Assembly (NCBI RefSeq): GCF_900107595.1
Contig: NZ_FNQF01000010.1
Location: 1 to 59,241 of the forward strand
Direction of reading: 5' to 3'
Length of the DNA stretch: 59,241 bases
Source of the DNA: Psychroflexus halocasei
GTDB lineage: Bacteria; Bacteroidota; Bacteroidia; Flavobacteriales; Flavobacteriaceae
Part shown: positions 9,128 through 17,768 of the stretch, in pieces
How positions within the stretch are numbered: the first letter of the stretch is position 1
How the letters are laid out: every line of letters starts with the position of its first letter
Translations under genes and position numbers: made by a program
Notes under the pieces: generated by a model
Seen by the model: the letters and a program-made list of their open reading frames with translations, nothing else
Database searches by the model: none
What the model was told of the DNA's origin: nothing

Positions 9128-9361
9128 TTACTTAACAATCAATTTCTGAACAAGCTTTTGCTTAAGCTGATCAGATGTAATATTGATAAAATACACGCCA
9201 GAAGCTAAGTTTAAATTCTCTAAAATGATGCTTCCGTTTTGTGCTTCTTGACGAAGATCAAGCAGCTGACTTCCTAAGACCTTATGAATTTTAATATCAA
9301 ATTCAGCTTGTAGATGCTTTGGTAAATCAATATTTAAAAGTCCAGCCGTTAATAGATCAGT
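9128..9361 (-). pseudogene. C-terminal remnant of a T9SS-secreted protein
   Basis: A 77-codon minus-strand frame without a start codon, closed upstream by a stop. Its translation is a typical type A T9SS sorting domain: ...FDIKIHKVLGSQLLD... and ...LASGVYFINI..., ending LVQKLIVK-stop. The body of the gene is gone and the upstream DNA shows no continuation in other frames that I can recognise. It is a deletion relic. Confidence 0.8.
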
Positions 9362-9564
9362 TCAAAACACCAATTATTTATTGTCAAGACCTCTTATTTT
9401 AAAATGATAGACTTTAATTTTTATTCATGTAAATATCTATACAATTAGCCTTAGTGGCTAGATTTTAGTTTTATAATGATTCTGAATAGGTATAGCAAGC
9501 GTTAAAGCTTAATTAATTATTTCGATATGATATTTCTTTAAGCTAAATTGTCAATAAAAAATTG

Positions 9565-10479
9565 ATGCGAGTATTAGTTACAGGTGCAACGGGTTTGGTA
9601 GGGCAAGAGCTTGTAAAACAATTACATGCTGAAAACATTAGTGTGAATTATTTAACAACCTCCAAAGAGAAGGTAAAATCTCAACCTAATTATCAAGGTT
9701 TTTATTGGAATCCGAGAAAAAATGACATCGATAAAAATTGTTTTAAGGCTGTGAATGCTATTATCAACTTAGCGGGTGCTAGCGTAGGAAAGCCTTGGAC
9801 TTCAAGCCATAAACAAGCACTGATTGATAGTCGTCTGAATACTATCGACTTATTAAAAAGCTCGCTTAAAAATATTGAACACAACATCGATCATTTTATT
9901 TCTGCAAGCGCAATAGGTATTTATGAAAGTGATTACCGCATTTTACATGATGAAGATTCAACAGCATTAGCTGATGATTTCTTAGGTGAACTTGTCAAGA
10001 TGTGGGAAGCCAAGGCTGAAGAAATGTCAGCTTTAGGTATGGAGGTGAGTTTAGTGAGGACAGGTATTGTTTTGTCAGAAAATGGTGGCGCATTAGAGAA
10101 AATTAAAAAACCAATTCAAAATTATGTTGGAGCTGTTCTTGGAGATGGTAAGCAATGGCAATCGTGGATTCATATTAGTGATATAGCTAGTATTTATGTT
10201 CATATACTAGAGTCTAAATTGGAAGGTGTTTTTAACGCAGTATCACCAAATCCATCGACTAATAAAGAATTGACAGTTCAAATATCTGAAATTTTGAATA
10301 AACCGTTAATTCTTCCGCCAGTTCCGAAATTTGCAGTAAAGATTTTGTTAGGAGAGAGATCGACTTTGGTCTTAGCAAGTCAGATGGTTAGTGCGCAAAA
10401 AATTCAAACCTCAGGATATCATTTCAAATATGTCCAGATAAAAGCAGCATTAGAAGATGTGCTTCCTCATCAAAAATAG
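9565..10479 (+). CDS. TIGR01777 family SDR epimerase (YfcH-like)
   Basis: A 304-residue short-chain dehydrogenase/reductase-like protein. The N-terminal Rossmann motif GATGLVG (8-14) and the family blocks NLAGASVGKPW and WQSWIHISD are present, with a C-terminal DUF1731-like part. The ATG at 9565 is chosen over the TTG one codon upstream. The family is widespread, sometimes called SulA-like, and its reaction is not established. It is monocistronic. Immediately after its stop codon the sequence changes to 7-base-periodic repeats. Confidence 0.88.
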   Translation: MRVLVTGATGLVGQELVKQLHAENISVNYLTTSKEKVKSQPNYQGFYWNPRKNDIDKNCFKAVNAIINLAGASVGKPWTSSHKQALIDSRLNTIDLLKSSLKNIEHNIDHFISASAIGIYESDYRILHDEDSTALADDFLGELVKMWEAKAEEMSALGMEVSLVRTGIVLSENGGALEKIKKPIQNYVGAVLGDGKQWQSWIHISDIASIYVHILESKLEGVFNAVSPNPSTNKELTVQISEILNKPLILPPVPKFAVKILLGERSTLVLASQMVSAQKIQTSGYHFKYVQIKAALEDVLPHQK

Positions 10480-10602
10480 GGGTTAGGTATTAGATATTAG
10501 GAACTAGGGGTGTGAGGTGAGTGGTGAGTTTTTGAGTCAATGAGTTTTTGAGAGGTGAGACACTAGAAATTCATAATTTAGAATTTTGAATTCTAAATTA
10601 GT
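10480..10602. repeat. Heptad-word tract after the TIGR01777 gene
   Basis: From the stop codon onward the DNA can be split into 7-base words of related sequence: TTAGGTA, TTAGATA, TTAGGAA, then TGAGTGG-type words, then ATTCATA, ATTTAGA, ATTTTGA, ATTCTAA. The words drift along the tract rather than repeating exactly. The AT words also form a hairpin (10574-10600). Confidence 0.6.
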
Positions 10603-10603
10603 A

Positions 10604-10653
10604 CTGTCATGCTGAGCAAATGCCGCCATAGGCGAAGTGCGATTCAGCATCTC
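10604..10653. repeat. REP-like palindromic repeat
   Basis: Starts CTGTCATGCTGA and ends GATTCAGCATCTC, with a variable middle containing GCCATAGGC. It is nearly identical to the copy at 58594-58643 and related to 12526-12573. Confidence 0.7.
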
Positions 10654-11010
10654 TTTACAAGGTGAAGTTCTTTTCATTTTCTTTGCTCACCCAAAGAAAA
10701 CGAAACAAAAGAAAAGGTGTCTTTTTTATAGGTGTTTTGTCTATCGACAAACCAGAAAACTCTCGCTAAAATACCTCCAAGGCTTCGGTATTTTTTAACG
10801 CTCAACTTTTCTTACACTTAAAAAAAGAAGACTGAAACCTGATGATTCAGTTTTAATTTAAGAATTGAAAGGCTTAAAGCATAGTGCTTGCAGTGAATCA
10901 ACATATTCACGACTTGTTTGCCAAGCTATTTCTTATATTATTCCACTCACTAAATAATAATGATAAGAGGTGTAAATCTTAAAGCAAATTCAAAATTCAT
11001 AATTGAAGAG
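10654..11010. other. Gene-free repeat-derived DNA
   Basis: No plausible coding frame. It contains fragments shared with other gene-free stretches of the window: a CACGACTTGTTTGCC...TATTCCACTC segment near 10908-10955 resembles 49120-49143 and 49687-49721, and ATTCATAATTGAAGAGAACGG near 10994-11014 recurs near 58943-58963. Confidence 0.5.
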
Positions 11011-11230
11011 AACGGCCTATTTTTTATGTTTTTTAGGAAACTAGAAAGCGTAGAAGAAAGGCAGAGGGAGCAATGCGCGAGTGAAACGGTTCGCGTTGCG
11101 GGGGCAGGGATGCTTTCGTTGCTTTTCTAAAACAGAAAAATAAGCCTAGACTTTTTTGTTACTTTTTTGGCAATGAAAAAAAGTAAAAGAACATCAATAG
11201 AAGTTCCTTTCATTTTGCCTTGACGCAAAA
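11011..11230. repeat. Long dispersed repeat, module B, copy 1
   Basis: About 220 bases closely similar to 48772-48994. Shared landmarks are CGGCCTATTTTTTATG, GGCAGAGGGAGCAAT, GTGAAACGGTTCGCGTTGCG and TTCATTTTGCCTTGACGC. A short piece of its left end recurs at 58961-58985. It encodes no recognisable protein. Confidence 0.75.
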
Positions 11231-11353
11231 CCCCTGTTGTCTTTTTCGCTTCATGCTTATGACTTCGTCAAGCACTTTCGCGAAAGCCACAGGTATTTCT
11301 TTAAATTAGTCACTTGAGTTATATTGAGATTTTAGAGTTAAATAAAACCGATT
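11224..11353. repeat. Long dispersed repeat, module A, copy 1
   Basis: About 130 bases, nearly identical to 12795-12924 and related over its first 90 bases to 58788-58878. Landmarks are GCAAAACCCCTG, CGCGAAAGCCACAGG and GAGTTATATTGAGATT. It joins directly to module B here. Confidence 0.78.
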
Positions 11354-11628
11354 CACTAGTCACTAGTCACGAAAAACAGAATTAGTCTTGAGTCTAAAAG
11401 TCGTGTGTCTTGATTCTAAGGGGAACCGATTCACTAGACACCAATCACGAATCACAAATCACGAATTCACGAATAGGCGAATAACCGATTATACGGATAA
11501 CAGAAAACCGATTCACTATTCACTATTCACCATTCACTATTCACCATTCACTATTCACCATTCACTATTCACCATTCACTATTCACCATTCACTATTCAC
11601 CATTCACTGAAAAACCGACAACAGACAA
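11354..11628. repeat. Heptad-word tract with a perfect ATTCACY array
   Basis: From 11511 to 11608 there are 14 consecutive heptamers, ATTCACT or ATTCACC, mostly alternating. Upstream words (GAATCAC, AAATCAC, CGATTCA) are degenerate versions. The array ends 20 bases from the stop codon of the minus-strand gene at 11629. A plus-strand open frame across it is only the translated repeat. Confidence 0.85.
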
Positions 11629-12258
11629 CTACTCCACAAAAACACTCATGGAAGCCGTTTCTTCTTCAGCACCCAAATAACCAAACCAAGTTAGAGGAGG
11701 AGACGTGCCTTGCCAAACTTCCGGAATCTTAAAGTGCGCTTGTTTGTCTTCTCGTAATGCTAAGTTGGCCTTGAAATAAAATTGATGAAGCTGAGGTTGA
11801 TAAAGCACAACAAACAATTCATCATCAGCCTGTGCAAGTGCTTGATTTTCTTCCGATGTCCAACTGACACTTCGTGTGAAGCTATCGACTTCAATTATAT
11901 TAAGATGAGCAGGAGGGCGTATCATTCCGTAACTCATCAGGGCTTTAGAAAAATTGATAGAAAATTGTTGATTATTTTCAGAGATGGCATGCTTAAGGTA
12001 ATAAGATTTAATAAGGTGATATGTTGCTTTTTTCTGGTTGATAGGGAAGTAAGTTTGCTTTAAAATAAACCTCGCAGCATTTAAAAAATGCATCACGCAT
12101 TTCATTTTGTCACGTTGACGAAGTTGACCTTTTTTGGCTGGTCTTTGAGTCGGTCTCGGGGCGCTACTCACATAATTACCATACTTACCTTTTTTGAAAA
12201 CGAGATTCCCAGCCTTTCCAGATAGCGAGCCGATAGAGTTATGAATAATATGTGCCAT
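11629..12258 (-). CDS. DUF6266-like family protein
   Basis: A 209-residue protein. The N-terminus has the pattern SxGSLSGKAGNLVFKKGKYGNYV (about 8-30) followed by RPTQRPAKKGQLRQRDKM. This resembles the Bacteroidota family DUF6266, where a Gly-rich start and a conserved PxxxxxxGQxxxR segment precede an Ig-like beta-rich region. There is no signal peptide. The function is unknown. It is isolated between repeat tracts, with a heptad array just past its stop codon. Confidence 0.6.
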   Translation of the reverse strand: MAHIIHNSIGSLSGKAGNLVFKKGKYGNYVSSAPRPTQRPAKKGQLRQRDKMKCVMHFLNAARFILKQTYFPINQKKATYHLIKSYYLKHAISENNQQFSINFSKALMSYGMIRPPAHLNIIEVDSFTRSVSWTSEENQALAQADDELFVVLYQPQLHQFYFKANLALREDKQAHFKIPEVWQGTSPPLTWFGYLGAEEETASMSVFVE

Positions 12259-12525
12259 ACGTGTTTGATTTTGATCCTAAAGATACGTGGGGCGTTTAAT
12301 GATTAAGCGAGGTCTTTCACATGCAAATTGTAGTGATGAAGTATACTTAGCGCGTTGTTCCTTCGATATAAGTAGGTAGTTCCCTTGATATGACAGGCCT
12401 TTATCGAAGAAAACTCGAAGGAGCATCGAGTCTGTACCGAACTAAACTTGCTTATACCTGGGGGTAATATGGAGTATCATGCCAGTATCTATGGAGTTAA
12501 GCACTGTATTTAGACAGCTGATTTA
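12259..12525. other. Gene-free stretch
   Basis: I see no coding frame with family resemblance, no tRNA and no clear terminator. Short direct words (TCGAAGRA..., ATCGAAG) recur but form no array. Confidence 0.4.
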
Positions 12526-12628
12526 CTGTCATGCTGAACGGCCTGACGGTAGGAAGGCTAGATTCAGCATCTCATTTCCATATCTGTCATTCTGAAGACA
12601 CGAGTACGGGAGTGTCATTCAGAATCCC
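12526..12628. repeat. Two adjacent REP-like palindromic repeats
   Basis: The first copy (12526-12573) runs CTGTCATGCTGA...GATTCAGCATCTC. The second (12584-12628) runs CTGTCATTCTGA...TTCAGAATCCC with inner GACACGAGTACGGGAGTGTC. The same pair, in the same order, recurs at 58594-58698. Confidence 0.75.
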
Positions 12629-12794
12629 ACCAATTGGAGACGAATCAATAATTGCATCGAAGTCTTCCTTTAAGTCATTATTGAATATTACATAGTGATT
12701 TCTTTCATTTTTTCCATTGATGAAAAAACGAAACAATCCCGAATAGGTCGGGACTAACGAAAAAAGAGGAGAAAATTTTTGCTTCGTTCCTCTA

Positions 12795-12924
12795 CGCAAA
12801 ACCCCTGATGTCTTTTTCGCTACATACTTATGACTACGTCAAGCACTTCCGCGAAAGCCACAGGTATTTCTTTAAATTAGTCACTTGAGTTATATTGAGA
12901 TTTTAGAGTTAAATAAAACCGATT
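12795..12924. repeat. Long dispersed repeat, module A, copy 2
   Basis: Closely matches 11224-11353 over its whole length, with scattered substitutions. It is followed directly by a short heptad-like tract (ACGATTTTACGAATTCACGAA). Confidence 0.78.
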
Positions 12925-12956
12925 ATACGATTTTACGAATTCACGAATTTACGAAG

Positions 12957-13080
12957 CACCCCGAATAACTCAGGACTAACAAATCATGAGATTCTGATCC
13001 CGACCATTCGGGATCGGGACTAACAAAGCATGAGATTCTGATCCCGACCCCCGAGTTATTCGGGGCGGGGCAGAATGACA
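12957..13080. repeat. Compound REP-like repeat
   Basis: Two nested units starting TGAGATTCTGATCCCGAC (12987 and 13031) share one right end, CAGAATGACA (13071-13080). Inner palindromes are CCCGACCATTCGGGATCGGG and CCCGAGTTATTCGGGG. The outer arms ATTCTG/CAGAAT pair with each other. Confidence 0.7.
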
Positions 13081-13392
13081 GAAAACAGATAACAGAGAAC
13101 TGATAACCGCCAACAGACAACAGAATAACCGATTTCAAAGTTTATAGAGCTAAAATTTGAGTTTCAAAACTTATTAACTTACTTTTGGCGGCAACTAACA
13201 ATTTGATGAAAAAACGAAATAAATATCCTATTCCTTTCCTTGAATAAAAGCATTTCTTGTGCTTAAAACTAAGCCGATTGCAGGTATGACTTTCGTCTAT
13301 TCTCAATTTGTTAAATTTTGTTAATTTAGCCTCAGTGTCTCACAGTAAATGTGACTCACAAGGGCGGAGCCGTGGGAAAAATTTGACAATTT

Positions 13393-13433
13393 TTAGCTGT
13401 ATGCTGTAAGCCTTTAGCTTAAAGCTAAAAACA
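13393..13433. repeat. AGC-type heptad words before a four-helix-bundle gene
   Basis: Reads in sevens as AGCTGTA TGCTGTA AGCCTTT AGCTTAA AGCTAAA, ending at the start codon of the next gene. A similar tract follows the gene (13793-13866). Confidence 0.7.
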
Positions 13434-13787
13434 ATGAGAGATTTTAAAAAATATGATATTTGGAAATTAAGTCATGAACTCACTTTAGAGATTTATCATG
13501 TGACTAAAGAGTTTCCTAATACTGAAAAGTATCAGTTGATATCTCAAATGCAAAGAGCAGCGTATTCTATACCTTCAAATATTGCCGAAGGAGCAGGTAG
13601 GGGGTCAGATAAAGATTTTAATAGATTTATTCAGATTTCGCTAGGTTCAGTACATGAATTAGAATACTTTATCTTACTTTCCAAAGACTTGCATTACTTA
13701 AGTATTGAAAAGTTCGAAGAGTTGGATTTGAAAATCAATACATTAAAGAGAAAAATGCATAGCCTAAGTAAAAAATTGATAATTTAA
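13434..13787 (+). CDS. Four-helix-bundle protein (S23/IVS-protein family), copy 1
   Basis: A 117-residue, mostly helical protein of the family first known from open frames in 23S rRNA intervening sequences. Family marks are YDIWKLSHEL near the start, QMQRAAYSIPSNIAEGAGRGS (about 38-58) and FIQISLGSVHELEY. The function is unknown; members form small oligomeric bundles. The gene is bracketed by 7-base-word tracts of the AGC type on both sides, which suggests the gene and flanks moved or expanded together. Other family members are at 50955, a split one at 35835-36545 and a relic at 35696. Confidence 0.85.
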   Translation: MRDFKKYDIWKLSHELTLEIYHVTKEFPNTEKYQLISQMQRAAYSIPSNIAEGAGRGSDKDFNRFIQISLGSVHELEYFILLSKDLHYLSIEKFEELDLKINTLKRKMHSLSKKLII

Positions 13788-13792
13788 TATTA

Positions 13793-13866
13793 TTTAGCTG
13801 TAAGTTTAAAAGCAGTATGCTGTAAGCCAATAGCCTAAAGCTTAAAGCCAACAGCTTAAAGTAAAA
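13793..13866. repeat. AGC-type heptad words after the four-helix-bundle gene
   Basis: Words include AGCAGTA, TGCTGTA, AGCCAAT, AGCCTAA, AGCTTAA, AGCCAAC, AGCTTAA and AGTAAAA, in unbroken period 7 (about 13811-13866). Confidence 0.7.
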
Positions 13867-13873
13867 ACAATAT

Positions 13874-14872
13874 ATGAATTTAACACAATTCGAAAGTTTA
13901 AAAAACAAAAAAGTACTCGTAACAGGAGGAGCCGGGTTCATCGGCAGTAACCTCTGCGAAACACTTATAAAAATCGGTGCAAAAGTGACAGCACTTGATA
14001 ATTTCGCAACTGGACATCAACATAATATTGCGCCTTTCCTTAATAAAGAAAACTTCAATTTTATCGAAGGGGATATTCGTGATCTGGAAACTTGTCAGAA
14101 AGCTTGTCAAAATCAAGATTTTGTTCTTCATCAAGCAGCTTTAGGTTCGGTGCCGCGCTCCATCAACGACCCCATTACGTCTAATGAAGTAAACGTAAAT
14201 GGCTTTCTAAATATGCTGGTTGCTGCTCGTGATGCTGGGGTAAAGCGTTTTGTTTATGCAGCAAGTTCTTCGACTTATGGTGACTCTGAGGCTTTGCCTA
14301 AAATTGAAGAAAATATCGGGAAACCGCTATCGCCATATGCTATTACAAAATACGTTAATGAGTTATACGCCGAAAACTTTTTTAAAACCTACGGCCTCAA
14401 TACAATTGGTTTGCGTTATTTTAATGTTTTTGGCCGTCATCAAGACCCAAATGGGGCTTATGCAGCAGTGATTCCGAAGTTTGTGATGCAGTTCATGAAA
14501 CATGAAAGTCCGGTGATTAACGGCGATGGCACTTACTCACGTGATTTTACCTATATTGATAATGTGGTGCAGATGAACCTTTTGGCTATTACAACCGAAA
14601 ATGGAGAAGCCCTTAATCAAGTGTATAATACAGCGGTAGGAGATCGCACCAATTTATTGGAGCTTACGCAATTGCTTAAAAAACACCTGGCAAAATACGA
14701 CGAAAAAATAGCCAATATAGAAATTAAACACGGTCCTAATCGCGCAGGCGATATCCCGCATTCTTTGGCTTCTATAGAGAAAGCAAAAAATAATTTAAAT
14801 TACCAACCCACGCACATCTTCAAAGAAGGCTTAAAAGAAGCGACAGATTGGTATTGGGATAACTTACAATAA
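13874..14872 (+). CDS. UDP-N-acetylhexosamine 4-epimerase (WbpP/TviC-like SDR)
   Basis: A 332-residue extended SDR. The NAD motif GGAGFIGSN is at about 18-26, with the catalytic Ser in AASSSTYG and Tyr-Lys in YAITKY. The block RYFNVFGRHQDPNGAYAAVI is characteristic of WbpP/TviC-type UDP-GlcNAc/GalNAc (and uronic acid) 4-epimerases. It is followed 9 bases later by the matching dehydrogenase, so together they would supply UDP-GalNAc/GalNAcA or GlcNAcA. It is the first gene of the large polysaccharide cluster. Confidence 0.9.
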   Translation: MNLTQFESLKNKKVLVTGGAGFIGSNLCETLIKIGAKVTALDNFATGHQHNIAPFLNKENFNFIEGDIRDLETCQKACQNQDFVLHQAALGSVPRSINDPITSNEVNVNGFLNMLVAARDAGVKRFVYAASSSTYGDSEALPKIEENIGKPLSPYAITKYVNELYAENFFKTYGLNTIGLRYFNVFGRHQDPNGAYAAVIPKFVMQFMKHESPVINGDGTYSRDFTYIDNVVQMNLLAITTENGEALNQVYNTAVGDRTNLLELTQLLKKHLAKYDEKIANIEIKHGPNRAGDIPHSLASIEKAKNNLNYQPTHIFKEGLKEATDWYWDNLQ

Positions 14873-14881
14873 AACAACAAC

Positions 14882-16243
14882 ATGGAAAAAATAGCCATCA
14901 TTGGCCTAGGATATGTAGGTCTCCCTTTAGCACGTCTTTTTGCTACCAAATTTCCGGTAGTAGGCTTTGATATCAATCAGCCTCGCGTAGATGCCTTACA
15001 AGCGGGTCACGACGATACGCTCGAAGTCGAAGACGACCTGCTACAAGCCGTCATCAAGACGCAAAATCCTGTAAAAGGAGCCTGCACTGAGCTTGATCGC
15101 TCAGAGAGCGAGCATAGTCGAAGTGAGAACGGCCTCTTCTGCACCACCAATTTAAAAGACCTCGAAGCCTGTAACTATTACATCATCACGGTCCCTACTC
15201 CGGTAGATAAAAACAACAGTCCTGTTTTGGTGCCTTTGCAGAAAGCCAGTGAAACGGTAGGAAAAGTTTTAAAGAAGGGCGATATCGTGATTTATGAATC
15301 TACGGTATACCCGGGAGCAACCGAGGAGGAATGCATTCCTATCTTAGAACAAGCCTCAGGTTTGGTGTTTAACCAAGACTTTTATGTAGGCTATTCTCCA
15401 GAGCGTATCAACCCAGGGGATAAAGAGCACACGGTAGAAAAGATTTTAAAAGTAACTTCTGGAAGTACTCCAGAAATAGGAGAAAAAGTAAACGATTTGT
15501 ACAAGGCGGTGATCACTGCGGGAACGCACTTGGCACCAACCATCAAAGTGGCAGAAGCCGCCAAGGTGATTGAAAATTCTCAACGCGATATCAATATTGC
15601 TTTTGTAAATGAGCTAGCCAAAATTTTTAATATTTTAGATATAGACACTCAGGCGGTCTTAGAAGCTGCAGGCACCAAATGGAATTTCCTTCCTTTTAGA
15701 CCCGGCTTAGTAGGCGGACATTGCATTGGCGTAGATCCTTATTATTTGGCACAAAAAGCGCAAGAACGAGGCTATCATCCCGAGATTATTCTGGCAGGCC
15801 GCCGCATGAACGACAGCATGGGCCAATATGTGGCTAGTGAGGTGATTAAGCTCATGCTCAAGAACGATATTAAAATAAAAAATGCCAACATTTTAGTCTT
15901 GGGGATTACCTTTAAAGAAAACTGCCCCGATGTGCGCAACACCAAGGTAGTAGATGTGATCAAACACCTAGAAGAGTACGAAACGAAACTTACCATCTAC
16001 GACCCATGGGCAAACCCCGAAGAAGTACAACACGAATATGGAATAACCTCTCATGGCACCCTGAGCCCTTCGACTTCGCTCAGGGCAGGCTCAGTCGGGT
16101 CTCATCATAAGTACGACGCCATCGTTCTTACCGTAGCCCACAAGCAGTTTTTAGAATTTGATTTAGACCAGCTCAAAGCAGATAAGGCCGTGGTCTATGA
16201 TGTGAAGGGCGTGTTAGGAGATAAAGCGGAGGCTAAATTATAA
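14882..16243 (+). CDS. Nucleotide sugar dehydrogenase (TviB/WbpO-like) with repeat-derived insertions
   Basis: A 453-residue paralogue of the 428-residue enzyme at 5135, with [10 protein letters not shown] at the start and the catalytic Cys281 in GGHCIGVDP. It would oxidise a UDP-HexNAc to the uronic acid. Two stretches have no counterpart in the paralogue: about 19 residues around [18 protein letters not shown] and about 11 around [11 protein letters not shown]. Both are translations of palindromic repeats embedded in frame (15085-15125 and 16059-16085). The second lies between conserved blocks DPWANPEEV and KYDAIVL in the C-terminal domain, the first between the first strands of the NAD domain. 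Base composition is visibly more GC-rich than in neighbouring genes. Activity may be retained because both insertions fall in loops. Confidence 0.9.
   Translation: MEKIAIIGLGYVGLPLARLFATKFPVVGFDINQPRVDALQAGHDDTLEVEDDLLQAVIKTQNPVKGACTELDRSESEHSRSENGLFCTTNLKDLEACNYYIITVPTPVDKNNSPVLVPLQKASETVGKVLKKGDIVIYESTVYPGATEEECIPILEQASGLVFNQDFYVGYSPERINPGDKEHTVEKILKVTSGSTPEIGEKVNDLYKAVITAGTHLAPTIKVAEAAKVIENSQRDINIAFVNELAKIFNILDIDTQAVLEAAGTKWNFLPFRPGLVGGHCIGVDPYYLAQKAQERGYHPEIILAGRRMNDSMGQYVASEVIKLMLKNDIKIKNANILVLGITFKENCPDVRNTKVVDVIKHLEEYETKLTIYDPWANPEEVQHEYGITSHGTLSPSTSLRAGSVGSHHKYDAIVLTVAHKQFLEFDLDQLKADKAVVYDVKGVLGDKAEAKL
15085..15125. repeat. REP-like palindrome inserted in frame in a coding gene
   Basis: Begins CACTGAGC and ends GTCGAAGTG, with an inner palindrome GCTCAGAGAGCGAGC-like segment. 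The family form CACTGAGCTTG...CGAAGTG is typical of dispersed bacterial intergenic palindromes. Confidence 0.75.
16059..16085. repeat. REP-like palindrome inserted in frame in a coding gene
   Basis: Arms CCCTGAGC (16059-16066) and GCTCAGGG (16078-16085) enclose the loop CCTTCGACTTC. This is a classic dispersed palindrome. Its translation SPSTSLRA is absent from the paralogous enzyme. Confidence 0.85.
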
Positions 16244-16245
16244 AT

Positions 16246-17646
16246 ATGAGGGTGAAAAGAATATGTTGTATCGGAGCTGGTTATGTGGGAGGGCCTACTA
16301 TGGCTATTATCGCACAAAAAAATCCTTCTATTGCAGTCACAGTAGTAGATATCAATGCTAATCGTATTGCAGCTTGGAATGATGAAAATCTAGATAACCT
16401 ACCTATTTATGAACCAGGATTATCGGAAGTTGTGAAAGAGGCTAGAGGGAAAAATCTTTTTTTCTCTACAGCAGTAGACCAAGCCATAGAAGAAGCCGAT
16501 ATGATTTTTATTTCGGTAAATACCCCTACCAAAACTTATGGAGTAGGAAAAGGTATGGCAGCTGACTTAAAATTTATAGAACTTTGTGCTCGTCAAATCG
16601 CTAGGGTTTCTAAAAGCAACAAGATAGTTGTAGAGAAATCTACTTTACCCGTTCGCACGGCAGAGGCTCTTAAAAGTATCTTAGACAATACGGGTAATGG
16701 GGTTAATTTTCAAATCCTTTCCAATCCTGAGTTTTTAGCAGAAGGAACCGCAGTAAACGATTTATTAAATCCAGACCGGGTATTAATAGGAGGAGATATA
16801 GACCATGAGAAAGGAAAAGAAGCTATGCAGGCTTTAGTTGATGTGTATGCTAGCTGGGTTCCTAAGGAGCGTATTTTAACCACTAATATATGGTCTTCAG
16901 AATTATCAAAACTGACTGCGAATGCTTTTTTAGCACAGCGAGTTTCCTCCATCAACGCATTGTCTGAACTCTGTGAGGCTACTGGTGCCGATGACAATGA
17001 AGTGGCAAAAGCGATTGGAGCCGATTCTCGTATAGGATCTAAATTTTTACAAGCTTCAGTCGGTTTTGGAGGATCTTGTTTTCAAAAAGACATTTTAAAC
17101 CTGGTGTATATTTCTCGCTCACTTGGTCTAGCAGAAGTAGCCGATTATTGGGAACAAGTGATTACCATGAATGATCATCAAAAAGATCGTTTTGCGAAAA
17201 AAATGGTGAGTACCATGTACAATACCGTTTCTGGCAAGCAAATCGCCTTGTTGGGTTGGGCATTTAAGAAAGATACCAACGACACGCGAGAATCAGCTGC
17301 AATTTATGTAGCCGATGAGTTATTGGCAGAACAGGCACAACTTCATGTTTTTGATCCTAAAGTGCAGAAGCAACAAATATTAAACGATTTAAAAACCTTG
17401 AATACGCGTTCTGAAGAAGAAAATGCCAATTTGGTAAGCATTTATAATGATCCGTTTAAGGCATGTGAAGACGTTCATGCCATTGCGGTAATGACCGAGT
17501 GGGATGAATTTAGGGAGTATGATTGGCAAAAAATATATGACCAGATGATGAAACCAGCTTTTGTGTTTGATGGACGAAATATTTTGGATGCTAAAAAATT
17601 AGAAGCAATTGGCTTTAGCGTTTTTCAAATAGGAAAGGCAAATTAA
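16246..17646 (+). CDS. ugd: UDP-glucose 6-dehydrogenase, copy 1 (eukaryote-like class)
   Basis: A 466-residue enzyme converting UDP-glucose to UDP-glucuronate with two NAD. The NAD motif GAGYVGGPT (10-18), the blocks VNTPTKTYG and [12 protein letters not shown], and the catalytic Cys278 in [10 protein letters not shown] match the class that includes animal UGDH. It starts 2 bases after the preceding dehydrogenase. A second copy, about as long and with most residues identical, lies at 34201, so the two bracket the repeat-unit genes. Confidence 0.94.
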   Translation: MRVKRICCIGAGYVGGPTMAIIAQKNPSIAVTVVDINANRIAAWNDENLDNLPIYEPGLSEVVKEARGKNLFFSTAVDQAIEEADMIFISVNTPTKTYGVGKGMAADLKFIELCARQIARVSKSNKIVVEKSTLPVRTAEALKSILDNTGNGVNFQILSNPEFLAEGTAVNDLLNPDRVLIGGDIDHEKGKEAMQALVDVYASWVPKERILTTNIWSSELSKLTANAFLAQRVSSINALSELCEATGADDNEVAKAIGADSRIGSKFLQASVGFGGSCFQKDILNLVYISRSLGLAEVADYWEQVITMNDHQKDRFAKKMVSTMYNTVSGKQIALLGWAFKKDTNDTRESAAIYVADELLAEQAQLHVFDPKVQKQQILNDLKTLNTRSEEENANLVSIYNDPFKACEDVHAIAVMTEWDEFREYDWQKIYDQMMKPAFVFDGRNILDAKKLEAIGFSVFQIGKAN

Positions 17647-17768
17647 TTGTTGAATAAAGTATAACAACCTAATAAATTGAAAGACCCTTATAATGAGGTG
17701 ATTTTGGTTAAGGCTATTAAGATTAGAATTTTAAGAGTAATAGATTATTGTCTAGCAAAAAATAAATA

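Noticed and set aside
11388-11732. Plus-strand open frame of 114 codons
   Set aside because: It is the translation of the ATTCACY heptad array and runs antisense into the DUF6266-like gene; period 7 read in triplets gives a 21-base protein-level repeat with no stop.
12587-12799. Minus-strand frame of 70 codons over repeats; its middle looks protein-like
   Set aside because: Its start and end lie in a REP-like unit and in repeat DNA, and I could not connect the middle to any family.
12941-13138. Minus-strand frame of 65 codons
   Set aside because: It is made of REP-like palindromes and heptads only.
16059-16085. Hairpin as an intragenic terminator
   Set aside because: There is no T tract after it and the reading frame continues with conserved residues; it fits a dispersed palindrome better.
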